Source: Parus major (taxonomy: Eukaryota; Chordata; Aves; Passeriformes; Paridae). From it: DNA of 64,000 bases. A program made the position numbers and the translations under genes. Of this stretch, positions 1-14,000 are shown piece by piece; position 1 is the stretch's first letter, and each line of letters opens with the position of its first letter. Below the pieces are notes generated by a model that had not been told where the DNA came from, ran no database searches, and saw only the letters and a program-made list of their open reading frames with translations. Location of the stretch: assembly GCF_001522545.3 (NCBI RefSeq), contig NC_031799.1, positions 46,124,485-46,188,484 on the forward strand. Direction: 5' to 3'.

Positions 1-1480
1 TGAAAGCAGGTTATGTAAGTAGGAGTGCCTGCCTTTTAAGCAATGTTTATTAGTAAGTAGTTAGAGAAACAGGCAAGTATCAATTCTGTTTGAATTCAGA
101 AGGGCTTATTTCTGATGTTAGTCAATACATAATAAGCTCAGGACCTTTGTAGCACAATGCTTTGATGCTGCACAAATCTGTTTTTGAAGCTGCTTCTACA
201 AACTGTAATTAAAAATCAGAAAACAAACTTCCTTAGAGTTAGGTAAAATTTACTGTATATACTTACTCTAAAACAGCAACAAGTGCATTAGAATTCCATA
301 ACTATAATGTTATTATGAAAATAAATAGATTTCTTATATTGTTACAGATTTTTGCTCTGGTTTCTGGAAAGAGCAATTTATAGTATTCATTTGCCCAGGC
401 ATGCATCCAGAACGGTGATTTTCAACAAGCCAAATAATTCTGTCTTTTCCCTCCTGACTGAATATGTCTTGCCCTCACTAGGAAAACAACAAAAAAAAAT
501 AATGTATTCTGAAATTTCATGCTGAGACTTTTTCAGGACAGAGACGACCGTCTTTGCAGATTTTCTGCAAACCTCAAAACCTGAAGAAAACAAAACATGT
601 GCACTCAAACTTACAGAGCCATTAATGTTAAACATGACTCAAAAGAAAATAAAGATGTGGAGAACTGATTTAAAAAAAAAAAATCAGAATCAGCTAAAAA
701 GAGCTTTTTGGGTTTATTCAGTGTGGTTCTACCAAACAGTGAATTCTGGAAAATTAAAAAATTGGTAGCTCTACTGTACAGTGGTGGTAACTTAGAGCAA
801 GGAGATTTTTGTTTTTATATTACCCATTTCTTTATTAAACCTATCTGTCTTTATTAAACTCATCAAAGACATAGATATATTTATATTATCAATATTTTAT
901 ATTTGATTTTTATACATTAATTTAATAAATCACAATAGCATTGGAGTTAAGACATCAAACACAAGTGAGCTGATTTAGGAATCTTAATTTTGGTAGTAGG
1001 GATAATTTGCACTGTCATACCTCAGTTCAGTAATGCATTTAAGCACACCTTTGCTCCAAGCTGAGCTGCCTGCAGCATTTGCCCATTAATTTGGCTCTGT
1101 AGCTTTTACTGTTCTTCCTTTAAAACCATTTGCAGCTGCTCATCACAAAGCATTGTGCTCTAATATGAACAAGAGACTCTTCCAGCTTTTTTAACCTCTT
1201 CTTGGGTGCACACTGCTAACAAGAATGAAATTTTCACTGAAGATGATTGGAGAAAAACTTTATAATCACTGTAGGTTTTAAAATACTCAATAGCCACTAG
1301 GTTCCCATGCAATGACAGACCTACTGGTAAAAATCCTACTAAAACCTATGCAATAGAAATCCAGAAAATTAAATCTAAAGCCATTAATTTATTGTCTAGT
1401 TCCCAAGGCACTCACAAGTTTTTTAAAACTGCTAGTTAAAAACACAAAATTATGGATTTTTGTCTTTTCTACATTTTTCT
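1..1480. other. AT-rich non-coding sequence
   Basis: I see no exon-like reading frame or recognisable repeat here. There are short A and T runs, for example near 670-685. Open frames are short and of non-protein-like composition. Confidence 0.6.
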
Positions 1481-2540
1481 CTCTCTCTCTAGTCACAGGC
1501 AACTGATGGCCACATGAGACATCCTGTGAGCTTGTCCCTGGCCGTGTATCAGATGGCCTCAGCTGAAGGCTGGGTGAAGTGGTGGACGTTCTCCAGCATG
1601 TTTGGCAGCCCACCTTGGAGACTGCTGCTCGCAAAAGAAGGGAATGTGCCAGCTTTCGCAGATCTGTACTTGCAGGAGGAGACCTAGACCTGTGAGGCAG
1701 CACCCTGCCATCTGGCTCCTGGCTGGCAACCAGACTCTGTGAGTAATCCTCCAGTGGGGGAGGCTTTCCAGCTGGAGGGAGCCATCTCTCATTCCTCAAG
1801 CCCCCAGCAAAAACCCCAAATGAGCAGCTGTTTCCATAGGAAGACTTAGGGGCTCACCAGGCACATGGAGCTCCCATGATCTGTTCTTTGGAGGATTTTG
1901 AGGAGCACTGGTATCACATATGCATAGGTAGAATGGGAGAACTTCCTATGATTTGAAGGAGTCAGGATTGCAGATCTCCTGGCCACCCTCAGCTTTTTGA
2001 GCCTTCAGCTGATTTCAAGCCCCAGCTGGATGTGAAATATGTGAAAAAGAGTGTGACACACTCTTCCTTGTCACCAGGCCGACAGCACAGAAGCGTAGAC
2101 AGCTATGCTAAGTCCAAGAAGCTGGGAAGCCCAGGTTTCTGGTGCTCACCAGCAATGTCACCTTGGTGGTCCGTGGGCAGGCTCAGCAGTAGTCATGGTG
2201 TCCCCACATCACACACAGCTAAGCTCAACATCCATAAGGCACATGAGGCAAACCTCAGGGCTCTGGGCTCCGAAGGTGAGCAAGCAGTTCAGCTGTGCCA
2301 GCACTCACCCTCACGCCTGCAAGCAAAACTCTTTTTCCACATATTCTTTATTCCACTGCCAGTCCTCTGAATCACCATGTCATTCCTTGCTTCCCCCTCA
2401 CTTGTAAGCACATCCAGCTTGCTTATGTTTTTTAAAAGACAAAAAAAGTCCAAAGTTTTCTGCCTACAGATGTTTTGGGACATTCCTGACTTTGCCAGCT
2501 TCATTGGGCAAGGCACACAGTGCAGCAGGAACAAAAATGT
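1481..2540. other. GC-richer unidentified block, possibly an old repeat
   Basis: This block stands out from its AT-rich surroundings by base composition. It carries overlapping open frames on both strands, the longest being 136 codons on minus at 1389-1799. None resembles a protein I know. Overlapping frames on both strands usually reflect GC content, not coding. An old LTR or other transposable element is the likeliest explanation, but I cannot name a family. Confidence 0.35.
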
Positions 2541-4572
2541 GGGTTTTTCTTGGGGTTTTTTATTTTGATTTTTTCCATGGTCTTTATGCTAAGAATTTCA
2601 TACTAAACAGCAGAAATTATTTCAAAATACCAGGAAAGCAATTTAAAGAAAAAAAACCCAACTTGACATGTAATAAATCATTTAACATCTCACCCTAATG
2701 CAACCTGCAGTGACTTTCAGTCACGTTATGGGTGTACACTCATCAGTTTTTGTGGTGCTTTGCATAAATTTCATTAGTATGAACAGAGTAATTTTAAAAC
2801 ACACACATAGACACAATTTTTTGGCTTTTCAGTTCATTATGAAATACTTTACCTCTGGGCAGATGACTAATATGCTATTAAATTTCTCTATCCTTGAGTT
2901 GTGTCATAGCCAAAAAAAGGGTGCAGTCACTCATAATCTTTATTAAATGAGTTGAATACACCCACTCAGGGAAAATGCTGTTGTATGACTTTAATGTGTC
3001 CTGCAGCAGCATTAACATGCTTTTAGGTCATTCAGCTCCATGTTGTGAAGCTACAATGATAAATCCATGGTGAAAACTGGGGGAAATTCCCTGCCTGTTC
3101 TGAGTAGTTTGAGAGGCATTACCCAGATGATTTAAATTCCGGCTTAGAAGAAGGAAAATTTTGCCTCATGTTGTATTGTGAACCCTACAGACCAGTACAG
3201 ATGAGAGCTCTTCACTGTCATAACAAGGCAGTTGCTTTTACTTGGGAATAAAAAAGAGGTCTGCAAAGTTGTACCCCAACACTAGCCAAATTTCCACAAT
3301 CCTAGTTCAGGTCTCCTCTCTGCCAAGGATCCCTCATATAATTTTTGTTATTTCCTGGATTGTTGTTTTCCTGTATGGAAACCAGGATAATCAAATTGCT
3401 TCTTTTGCTGCTCCCACTTGCAGTGGATTGATGTAAGCCTGGTCTGCAAAGGCTAGCATGGCCCTTCTCCAGCACACTGGGGCTGTGCCTGGAAGTGGGG
3501 AGTTTGATTTGTACTGAGGTGTCAAGGTGCAGCAGCGCTGCAGCTAATCCCCCTTGTGTTGATACATAAGGGAGGGACAAAACAATAAAATGAAATAAAA
3601 CTCATGATGAGTTTTTAGTGTAGCAGGTCACTGCCACAAACTACGGATTTTATGTATCTGTGGATACAGTGAATTTTGACAAACCATTTATATGGGGCAA
3701 CATAATTCTGAATAAATTTTTAGTTTCACCTGTTTCATGAAACAGGTTTGTTAAAAATTGTAGTCTTCTTATGGATTATTCTTTAGCAGAATAGATGATT
3801 AAATTTGAATTGTTTCTTATTGATTTTTTATTTGATTCTGTCCAGAACTAGACATGAATTCCTATGTTGTTTGTTATTTTTTTAAATTGAGTAGGGAAAA
3901 CCCACAATCGATATAAATCATAAATAGGAAATCCAAATGCTTTTATAACATAAAAGTATGTCATAAAACCTTTTGTGAATATAATTTAGGCCAGAACCAG
4001 CCCATTTTCAAGGTGGAATAGAAAACATTTTACCAGCCATTAAAATGCCTCTATTAATATTAGCTGGATTAAGCTAGTAATTTCAACTGGAAAAGAATTT
4101 TCTCTCATAACTTGCAATGAAGAAATTCCCTTGTCACTGTAACTTCTTTGTCTACTCTTAGAAGTAGGCCTACTGAAAGTTGCATGAGTGATTGAAAGGC
4201 ATTTAGAAGAACAACACAAATCTATTTGCCCATGCAGGAAATTTGGGATATATTCTGGTAGCTGACAGTGGCCACACTGGAAATTAATTAAACTTATGAG
4301 GAAACCTGAAACAGTGTCTTGTTATGAATGGAGAATCATCTGGTTTGCTTATATTTAGGGGTATATTTTTGCTTGGTTAAGGAAATTGTTTTTAAGTAAC
4401 AAAAAGCTAAAATTCAGACAGTTATTTCTAATTTTTGTCGGTTTTTTTCCTTTCCAAGCCTGCACTTACTGAAATTAAATTGGAATATATTAGACATTTT
4501 ATTTTGTAATTGAGAGGTTCATTGTCCTCTCATTGGGGCATATTCTAGAGAAAATGCTGTAAATTATAGGAA
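2541..4572. other. AT-rich unique sequence with one perfect palindrome
   Basis: No gene or repeat family is recognised. The only distinct structure is the 20-base perfect palindrome at 3728-3747. Confidence 0.55.
3728..3747. repeat. 20-bp perfect palindrome
   Basis: The sequence ACCTGTTTCATGAAACAGGT is identical to its own reverse complement. It has no loop, and symmetry stops at the flanking bases. It contains mirrored CAGGT/ACCTG half-sites at its ends, which are E-box-like. No surrounding gene explains it. Confidence 0.9.
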
Positions 4573-4702
4573 TAGATATAATAATATAATATAATGTAAT
4601 GTAATGTAATGTAATGTAATGTAATGTAATATAATATAATATAATATAATTCATATCATATCATAAAATGTAATATATAATATGATATAATAATAATATA
4701 TA
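4573..4702. repeat. (TAATG)n/(TAATA)n microsatellite
   Basis: A compound pentanucleotide tract: about seven units of GTAAT are flanked by ATAAT units, followed by degenerate ATAT-rich sequence. It is a simple repeat, non-coding. Confidence 0.95.
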
Positions 4703-7700
4703 AGCTATAGTCATTCTAAGAAAAATCTATTGCAGCAAAAGAACAACATGGAAATTAAATTTGGCTCTTTTCAAGAAAGAAAAAGCAAAATGCTCTTAAT
4801 AATATCATCAGTAAGAACTCCTTCCTTTATCCCTACTCATTGTACATTGGATTACAGTAACAGTACCTGAATTGATGAAACAAAGGAACATGAGCATGAA
4901 CAGCATCAACAAAGGAACAACTATAAGGATGATAATGAATCAAGGCCTAGTTAAAAATTGCTCTTCAAGATGCACATTTATTGTGAATGTCTTGGCTTTA
5001 TGACTTTTATCCTTAGCCTTACAGTGATATATAATAAATCCTTAATTTTCTGTGCAGCAATGTTTCTTCTCCCATTTCTTGGACATAAATTGCCTAAGGT
5101 TGATCTTTGAGATCTAAAGAACTTTTAAAGTGTCTAAATGCTTAATGGGGGAGATAAAGAAATATGGCTGTGACTAGAATTCCACTGAGATAAAGATTAG
5201 ATTGCTAAAACTACTCCACTAAGGAAAGGCAAAACCACCATCTTTATCTCATTATGATTGTCACAACAGTAAAAATTCATTCCATGTAGCTATTTTAATT
5301 TATTCTTCCATTTTAATAACTTGCAACTTCATTCAAAACAGATGCAGTTAAAAAATGAAACAAAAACCGAAACCAAGACAAACAAACAAAAAAAAAACAA
5401 CAATCAAAAAAAACCCCCAAACCACTATGTGAATCAAAACAAAGTAAAATTGAAACACAGTAAATATTTGAAATCCTTCTTTGTCAAAATCACTTGGTCT
5501 TAAGGGTTGTTAGTAGACGCAAGTGATAAAAACCATAGTCCTATGAATAACTGTTATTTCATAATGTCAGGCTAAAGACAAAGCCAAGAGAGCAGTCATA
5601 CAATTGTACAGTTCTTATTAAAGTAGCAAACCAACAACTCATAAGCACATTAGAAAAGAAATGAATAATTTAGATGTCAAGCTGACACATACTGGACTAG
5701 CTTCCTTACCTCTTAAAATTCATAAGTCTACACAGGTCTTATAGGATGATTCAGATCTCATAATTTAATGAAACAAACTTAAGAGGCATTCATTAAATAA
5801 CAATTCTGATAGAGAGATAATTAAGAATGACGAATTGAAAATCTACTTTCTTTTCCTCTATCATTCTGTGAAAAGTTCTACAAAGGTGTAATTTGCTAAT
5901 TAAATCATGTGATCCAAATCAATGTTTCAGGCATGTAATTGCTTGGTGGTTTGCTCTTCTTGAAGAAATCATGGAAATTTCCAGAGAATTTCCAGAGAAT
6001 TGAGAATGCACCTCCTTTCTGTTACTTTTTTAAACTATTTCCTCATTTAAGACGTTGATAACGTCTTTTTCTGTACTGTCTTAAAAAGGAATAGTCAAAA
6101 AGCAGGAAACTATTTGGATTATATCAAGATTGGGTGTGCTTAAAGTTGTGTATTTGCAGGAATCTTTCAGGAGTAAGCTGGTCTTTAGCTTAAGCACAGC
6201 AAAGTACTTAACTGCACTCTCATTTCTATCCCTGTTCATGGAAGGACAAAAACACATATTCTACATGACAAGTGTATCTCTGCAATTTTGCACAGCTACT
6301 TAAATTTTGTTTTCCTCCCCTTTCCTCCTTGTTTTTACGTGCAAAATAATGTCTTAAAAATTAGTGAAGACTAATTAAAACTAGTGAACATTTTAGATGT
6401 TTTTGCTGTTTCTTCCTGATGCAGATAACTTCTGCAAGCATGTCAAGAATGAAATATTATTTTGTATTGCATGCTGCTGTGAATGGAGGTGGCTACTGTC
6501 TATCTTTGAGAAGCTCCACCATCAAAAGGTTAGTTGATAATTTGATTTGTTAAAAAATACAGGATGTAGTTCATATCTTTCAGAGACGGATAGAATTTAT
6601 CCCTCAAAACTGCAAATATGGCTGAGTGCAGTGAATAATTCTTAATGATAAGGGAAATTACAAACTAGAAATCATCCATTCCAGTAAAAAACTCCATAAT
6701 CCTACTTTTATAGCAGATTTTAAGGGGTATATGTAAAATTTCTGGCTTATTGAAGAAGGGTTTCTAGTTTATTCAAGAACAGACTTAGATTTCTTACTTA
6801 AAGAGTGTATGTGTCCTGTGGTCAGTTCACTGCTTTTCTGTTTGTCTGTTTTGCTTTGGGTTATTTTCGTGTTTCTAGCATTATTGTCATTACAGAAATC
6901 TGACACATCTAATGTGACATGTCTTTATGACACCACTGGGATATTAATAAGAAGAGGGGGAAAAAATCCTTTAGACTCACATTTAACTAAAGTTAAATCT
7001 TTATTACACAATTTTTTCACAAATTGCACATATGCAAACCATTTTTCCAGCTGCTGGTTCCTACCATCCTGTTCCCCAGCTGGCAAATGGAAAAGCTAAG
7101 AACAAGTGGCACAGAGACTGCAGTTTCTGTACTTTCCCAGAAATTTTATCTTTGTTTTAGTGCCTTGCATTAATACTTACTTTTTCTGATTTGTGATTAG
7201 CTACTTGTACACTCTGTTATTTTCAGGAATTGCTTAGGCAGCCACAGTTTGAGATTAGCCCTTCCTTAGAAATGTGATTAGTAATCCAGTTGTAGTTATT
7301 TAGCTTCCAGTTGGTCGCAGTGAGTCAACTATTACCTTAGCAGCGGGAGTTCAAATCTGTTTTAGGAGGGCTCTGTGGATTTTCCAGTTCTCAGAAAAGT
7401 TTTCCAGAGACAATACTGCCATGGGCTGCAGATACTCAAGGAGGACAGATCTTCAACCTTGCAGCAGTTAGGGTGTCATGCTGATTTTCACATGCATCCC
7501 TATAACTCAAAAATATTTAGGACCTACCCATCACAACTTTGCTCTGCCAGTGTTATCAATCCTTATCTGGAGAGCAGTTAAAACCACTATTTTTGTACAT
7601 GTGTTTTTGTTTACGGGGGCTGCTTTTCTCTGAGCAAAATCTTGTGATTTTGCTCTAACATGTCTTGGTGGCATCAGTAACTTCCTGAAACTTGGGAGTA

Positions 7701-7873
7701 ATGGAATAACAATACCTGGGTATGCCTCTCCTCTATGTCTGTTGTCCTGGCTGTTTACACATGTGGTTGTCAAGCTGAATTAAGCATACCCTAGGAAGTG
7801 TATTTGACTAGAAACCCATGAAACTGGAATATCGTCCAGTAGACATTCCAATTGCTTTACAGTTTTGCATTCT
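4703..7873. other. AT-rich unique non-coding sequence
   Basis: No gene recognised. Small structures only: a tandem duplication of an 11-base unit near 5978-6000 (atttccagaga repeated) and a short perfect hairpin at 6049-6067. An A-rich stretch with AAAC motifs lies at about 5375-5420. Confidence 0.55.
6049..6067. repeat. 8-bp perfect hairpin
   Basis: The arms AAGACGTT and AACGTCTT flank the three-base loop GAT, followed by a T run. The arms contain ACGT cores. It has the look of a bacterial terminator, but in this vertebrate context it is probably chance. Confidence 0.75.
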
Positions 7874-8004
7874 CTTTATATATTTATATTTATATTTATA
7901 TTTATATTTATATTTATATTTATATTTATATTTATATTTATATTTTATATTTTATATTTTATATTTTGTATTTATATTTATATTTTATTTTAATTTTATA
8001 TATG
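7874..8004. repeat. (TTTATA)n microsatellite
   Basis: A hexanucleotide tract of TATTTA units about 65 bases long grades into imperfect TTTTATA repeats. Its period keeps two plus frames open as alternating Leu-Tyr or Ile-Tyr runs; these are artefacts of the repeat. Confidence 0.95.
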
Positions 8005-11000
8005 TGTTTCTTAGCTAGATGTAAAGGACACAACACTCACAGACTTCATATCTCAATGTCTCCATGACTTTTACAAGAGAGGTGACGTAAAGGCATGAAA
8101 TCATATTACCATCATGGAAAATCCCAAGAACTTTGACTCATGACAGAATGATAGGTATACATGGCTTCTGCATAAGATAAACCACTAAACTATCCATTTG
8201 TAAAATTTTCTTATCTGAAACTGAGTAAGCATGGTCCTATGCCCTGAAAAAAAATCTGTCCCAACTATCTCTGAAATTTCTGGGGTTAATATGATGGTGG
8301 CAAGATTAACAATATCAGATCATCTCCTGTTCAGTACGAACAGTGATAAACTCCGAAGTACTACTGGAGCAGAACTTTTATTAGACATGATCTGACCAGA
8401 CTTGTTCTTCTATTGTAGCTCAAGATTAAAGCATTTGTTGCAACATTTTTTTAAGTAATCCACTCTCTGGCTGACTCATAACAGCTGTTAAATAACTAGA
8501 TATTTAGCTTAAGATGAACTGAACCTATAAATTTAAAAGTGATACAATAACCAACCCCTTTACGCATAGCAAAATGCTTCTGTCATCATTTGAATGCTTT
8601 ATGCTGACCTCACTGTCTACATCTGATTGAACTGATTTATTAGTGTAGTTGACAAAAGATGATAACAATAGTGATTACGTATTTCTGATGCATTATGGAG
8701 GAAGACAGACACCACATATTAGTGAGAGGCACTGTCTGGTGGGAGATGGAAAGGCTGACAAAATGTTTTTGAAATGTCCAGAAGATTGTTTGATGTTTGT
8801 TGCTGAGTGTTTCAATGACAGGACATGCAAAAAAAGCACACATGCTTTGTTTTTCCTTATTTTCTTTACCCCCTTTGCCAGTTATCTGGTAGTCTCTTTC
8901 CTTCCACAGGGCTGACCATGAAATCATACTTTTGTTATGAATGTAATGGTGGTATAGTCACTGTTTTTTCTGCCCCCCAAGAGGTTCTGACTTGTCAGAA
9001 ACTTCTTAACAGTAATACTACCTGGTCCTCTGGCAGCAGTTCATTCTTTCTTGACCACAGTGCCTCAGAAGAGCTGACCTTTTTCTGATGGGAGAGGCTG
9101 ACACCTAGAGAAGTAAAATGACTTGTGTAGGGCAGATTCAGACTTTTTATTCATAGCCACCCCCTCACTTACATCACAAGGAGTCCTCATGGGGTTTTTT
9201 CTCCAATGAAGAGACAGCAAACGTATAAGGCTTTTATTAAAACAAATCTATGTAAACACTCAACCAGATGAAAAAATGCTTTTTTTTTTTCTCTTGTTGA
9301 CTAAAGTAATTTGCTTCCTTTTCACATATTCTCTTGGTTTAATTTGCATTGGTCCTAAGGTCTCCTTTAACCTTTGCAATAATATTTGAAAATCCATCAT
9401 CTGCTGTTGGAATTAAATCTAGGAAGTGAGAGGGTTTTTTTTCTATGTGCACGGGTTTTATGAAGATGGAAGTAAAGTGACTATTTTAAAGATCACTGGT
9501 ACATTCTTGAAACCTTTTAAAAAGACACTCAGCTTTAAGCCTGAGTAAAGTGCCTTAGAACTTAAAGGTTAATGATTTGAATAATGTGTTGTCTCAGTAC
9601 AGATCTAAATTTGTAATAAATAATTCACACCCAGAAGTGAAAATGCTCAGTTTTAGTAAAGATGAGACCACCAGTGTTTGTGGGCACCCATGGTTTCAGG
9701 ACATGTAATTTCCTCTGTTTTGTATTGTTGGGAAGTCCAAGAGTGCTTGCTTAGGTTGTACTGTGTGCAAACACAGCATGAAATAACAGATTTTTTGAGA
9801 CCTGAGAGAGCACAATAAGGCAGTGACACAGATGCATCTGTCATGATACTAATGTGAACCAGTTGATAGTAAATCTCACTAATGTGATTTGTTTTTCTCC
9901 TCTTAGTGTACGGGCCAATCAGAGAGAAAGTCCGAAGATGTTCACCTGAAAATGATGGGGAGGAAATTCTGGCACTGTGAACTACTCTGCAGTATCAATC
10001 ACCTTATTGTTAACAGAAAAGTAGAGACTGGTATGTGAAGAGCCTTGACAGTGACAAGAAGTCACCTATATTTGGTAAGAAAGGCAGGGAAAGAAAGAAG
10101 CCATGTGGTATTACAAAGACTGAAGTCACCTAAGCTGCAATACGAGAAAGGAATATTTTGCAGCCACAAAGCAGGAATGGAAAGAGCTGATCTAAACTCC
10201 TGCTTGCCAGAGTCACAGATAGTGATGGTGTGATGAAAGTGTGGGATTTTAAGAAATCAAATATGTTTTTTCTAACAGCCACATCCTTGAGAAAGAGAAA
10301 ACAGACAATGAGATGGTCAATTCAATATTAGAGATTGAGAGTCTGTGAGGCAGGTAAGCATAAAGAAAGGAAAGGAGGGAAAGTCTGCCGAAATAGAGGG
10401 ATGGCTCAAAACCTCCTGAAGAGATGTGAGAGACACAGAACAAGACATCATTTTTGAGAATGAAATTGGCCTAGAGTAGTCTGTGGTTGCCTTGTTTCTC
10501 TCATGTAGTCTTATATTTTTGCAAATTTGAGGATTAAATAGGAATATCTCATATAAAATTAAAAAAAATATATAGACTTCTATTAGGTCAAGTGAACAGA
10601 TAGACTTCTATCAGCTAATCAGACATAGTAAATTTTTTACTCATTTGAAGAGCGTGTGAAGTAACCCAATACAAGAATCCAGTGATGACAAGTGTCAGGT
10701 GCTCATTGATATTTTAACCAGGGGAAAATTAACTTGGCTATTACTGGAAGAAAAACCACTTAAAAAAAGACATGGTCAAAATGGTAATGGGAATGGAGAA
10801 TTACATTCTGTCCTGGTCACAGGAGTCCATGCCTGCAGAGCAGTGGATAGCCTCAAAGGGACTCTGCAGCTCTCTGATCTCCCCTTTCAGAGCCTCCCAT
10901 TTTAGCTATGCAGACACTGCTTCTGTGTACATAGCCTGTTTTCCCTTCGGAAACTGAACTGAAACCATGCTGTTTCAACTGTAACAATGATGTTAGTTCC

Positions 11001-14000
11001 TCTCTTCGTCCACTCCTTAATAACCTGTTACAAAATCTGAGTAAATGCAACAAAGTTCAGAGATGTGTTTGGTGTAGGCAGAGGTAGGAGGCTGACAGTG
11101 AGGCTGCAGAGAGGGGCACCAACCATAACTTGCAGTTGTGAATGTAATGCTCAGGAGACCTGGCCATGCACTGTCCTCTGCCCAAGCTGAGAGCAGGATT
11201 TCCATCAGAGCTAGGGGGTTTCCCCTCCTGGAAGAGGATGTGATGTTTTGGGAAGGGGCAAAGGGGATGTAGCACATTGCACCAATAAAACTGGCTTTTA
11301 TTAGCTGTGTTTCTCACTGGGCAACTGCTCCACAGCTGCACTCTTACAGCTCAGGATGAGGATCTCCAGGGGGCATGGGCTCTGTTTCAGGGCTATGAAC
11401 AGCTCAGCATCCATCTGTGCAGTCTTCAGCCAGCTGTCATAAAAAATAAATAGCCACACAGCATGGCATCCAAGGGCTTCTGGAAGAGGAGGGACAGTTT
11501 TCTTAACAGACTTAAGCCTTCTCATCTTTCAACCTCTCTCTTTGCACACCTTTATCTTCTGCCAAGTGCCCCTCTTAAACAGATACACATCTTTGTCCCA
11601 GACTTAATTCTTGTCATCAGCTTCACTTTCTCTGCAATCATTACGCTGTTGAAATCACTAGTGAAATGTACAAATGTACAAAAATTTTTTTACAGTCAGA
11701 CATGCGTCAGGTTGGGTTACAAACAAATGCTTGGAAAGCAGAAATTTTCAGCCCATTAGTGCCTCCCATTTTTGCTCTATGTAGCAGCTGTGCTCATGTC
11801 ATGGTCACTTGTGGCTTTGAAAGACAGAATATTTTTAGATTATTGTCCAGGAGGGACTGGCTCAGAAGTCTGAGCCAAGCTCCATCCTGATCACTACTCC
11901 TTTGGTTCAGAAAGTGATACTTGCTTCCTGCTCTCCCCTCCAGAACTCCAGTTGGAGAATTCAACTTTTCAAACTCAGACAAAAAGTCATGGTAAAACAG
12001 ATACTTTTTTTTATTATTATTTCAACATAATTATTGATCAAATTCACACAGATTTTAAAGGTCAGCAGAATGTCCAGTGTCCCTTCTCGAAGCCATGCCC
12101 CCTTCACACTCACTAAACTGCATCTTGTACCTGTTTTTCAATAGGCACATACCGATACAGAGATGGTGATGAGAAAGGTGAACAAAGAGAGGCAGAAGCA
12201 ATGTGAGCCCAAGCATGAGCTTGTGATGAAGGTGAAGCGTAGTAGTTGTTCTTCAGAATCTAATACTACTCTTTCTTCAGGAAGGACTTTCTGTCAAGAG
12301 AGCTCATAAACACTGGCAGGCAAAAAGGCAGGTAAGGAATAAGTTACAAGTTGGAAAAATCAGATGATATCAGAAGAGCTTTCAGCAGACAGTAAAACAC
12401 GGCATAAGCTGCACGCCTGTACATTTGCATAAAAAAGTCTCAATTTGCTTCTCAGTGAGCTGTGCTACAAGACCAATGTATTTGCCCCCAGACTGCTATG
12501 CCAGAAAATAGTTCGGCTAAGAGTCTACTTGACAAGGAGAAAATTTTCCATGTTATTACAAATTTTTATTGTCTTTGTGTATAAAGTCTTTCTTTACAGA
12601 CTAGAGAAAATAACACACTAGTCCAGAGAAGCAGCATTTGAATATTGTATTCATGCCAGTATTTGCAATTCTTCCATCAAAATAGGTTTCTTTAGTTACT
12701 TAGAACCATCACTGGTAATCACAGCACATCTTCTACTAGCCCTTTTGCTTCATAATTTACTTTTTTTTTTTTTTTTTTTAATTAGAACGATTTCCATCTC
12801 CCTTTTTAGACCACCTGGAGCATTTTAGAGAGGCAGACCTAGCTACAGACTGTATGCCCATTCTAGCATGTTGAATGTCACTGTGGATGCTGACATAGTA
12901 TTAGAGGTGTAATTGACAGGTAACTCGAGGGGTAGGTGGAGGGAGCACAGGCAGAAATTTTTACAGAACTCATCCAGGAAATTTATTATGTTGCAGAGGT
13001 AACAAGATAAGCTCTGGTGGTGGAGAGGCATGCACATGCAGAGGTATTGCCCAGAAAAGGAAAAAAGAGTTAATAATATGCCAGGTCTATATAATGATGT
13101 TTAATAGCATGTGTAGTGTAATATTTTATGCAACTGTAAAATATAAACATAATGTAAGCATGACAACAGTGTTTACAGTTATGGTGCAGCACTGTTCAAT
13201 TCTAAGACAACTAAGAGATGACTTTGATGATGGCAGTGGGTATCTACAACAGCCTTAGCAGCGTGCAGTAATGGAAGAGTTAGCAGTACCCCACTACAGT
13301 TATGATTGCTGCACCCAAATCTTTGGATTTTTCTGGTGCTAAAAGGTCCACAAGATCCTGCTTTTGTTCCTGAGCATCTCTGTTGATGGCTAAAGGTCTC
13401 AGGATATTGCATATATGGCCAGAGTAATCTGTTAAAGGGCACAGCCAACGTAGCAGCTGATGTTCACGACCTGGTGATGACAATGCTGGCCCTCTTCTGC
13501 TGACCCCACCATTGTTATCCTTGGGCTTTACATTTAACTGCTTAGACAGTATGACTTATGGCTCTCAGGCCTTCATTCACTCCAGTTTCTGGACAGATTC
13601 ATCATTACTGAGTCACTTGCTGAGCTGATCTAAAAGTGACAAATCATAGCATCTTCCTATTACCATGTTTTCATCCTGTAGCTCTTCCCCAGGGGAGACC
13701 ATTCCCTGAAACCACTCACAGGACAGAGGAGATCTCTGCTTTCATCATTGCTCTATGAATCCTAAGCATGCCATTTTTGCACTTTTTTTTCTAAGTTCTA
13801 CAAATCACATTAAATGAGAAAGAGAATAAATTTCTTCATGACAATATGAGCAGCTTAATTGTTGTCATACAAATACATCAATAAGGACAATAGAACAGAA
13901 AATATTTTACTCTGATGAGGACAGAACAAAATAGCACAGCTTTGGAGAAACAAAGGATGTAACTTTAGCAAACAGAAGTAATGCAAAACACAATAGGATG

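Noticed and set aside
1389..1799. 136-codon minus-strand ORF as a gene
   Set aside because: No recognised domain, low-complexity Ser/Arg/Pro composition, and a competing frame on the same strand; likely compositional.
6049..6072. Hairpin plus T run as an intrinsic terminator
   Set aside because: Intrinsic terminators of this type are bacterial; the context here is vertebrate intergenic DNA.
7818..8067. Tyr/Leu/Ile repeat peptides as membrane proteins
   Set aside because: Direct translation of the (TTTATA)n microsatellite.
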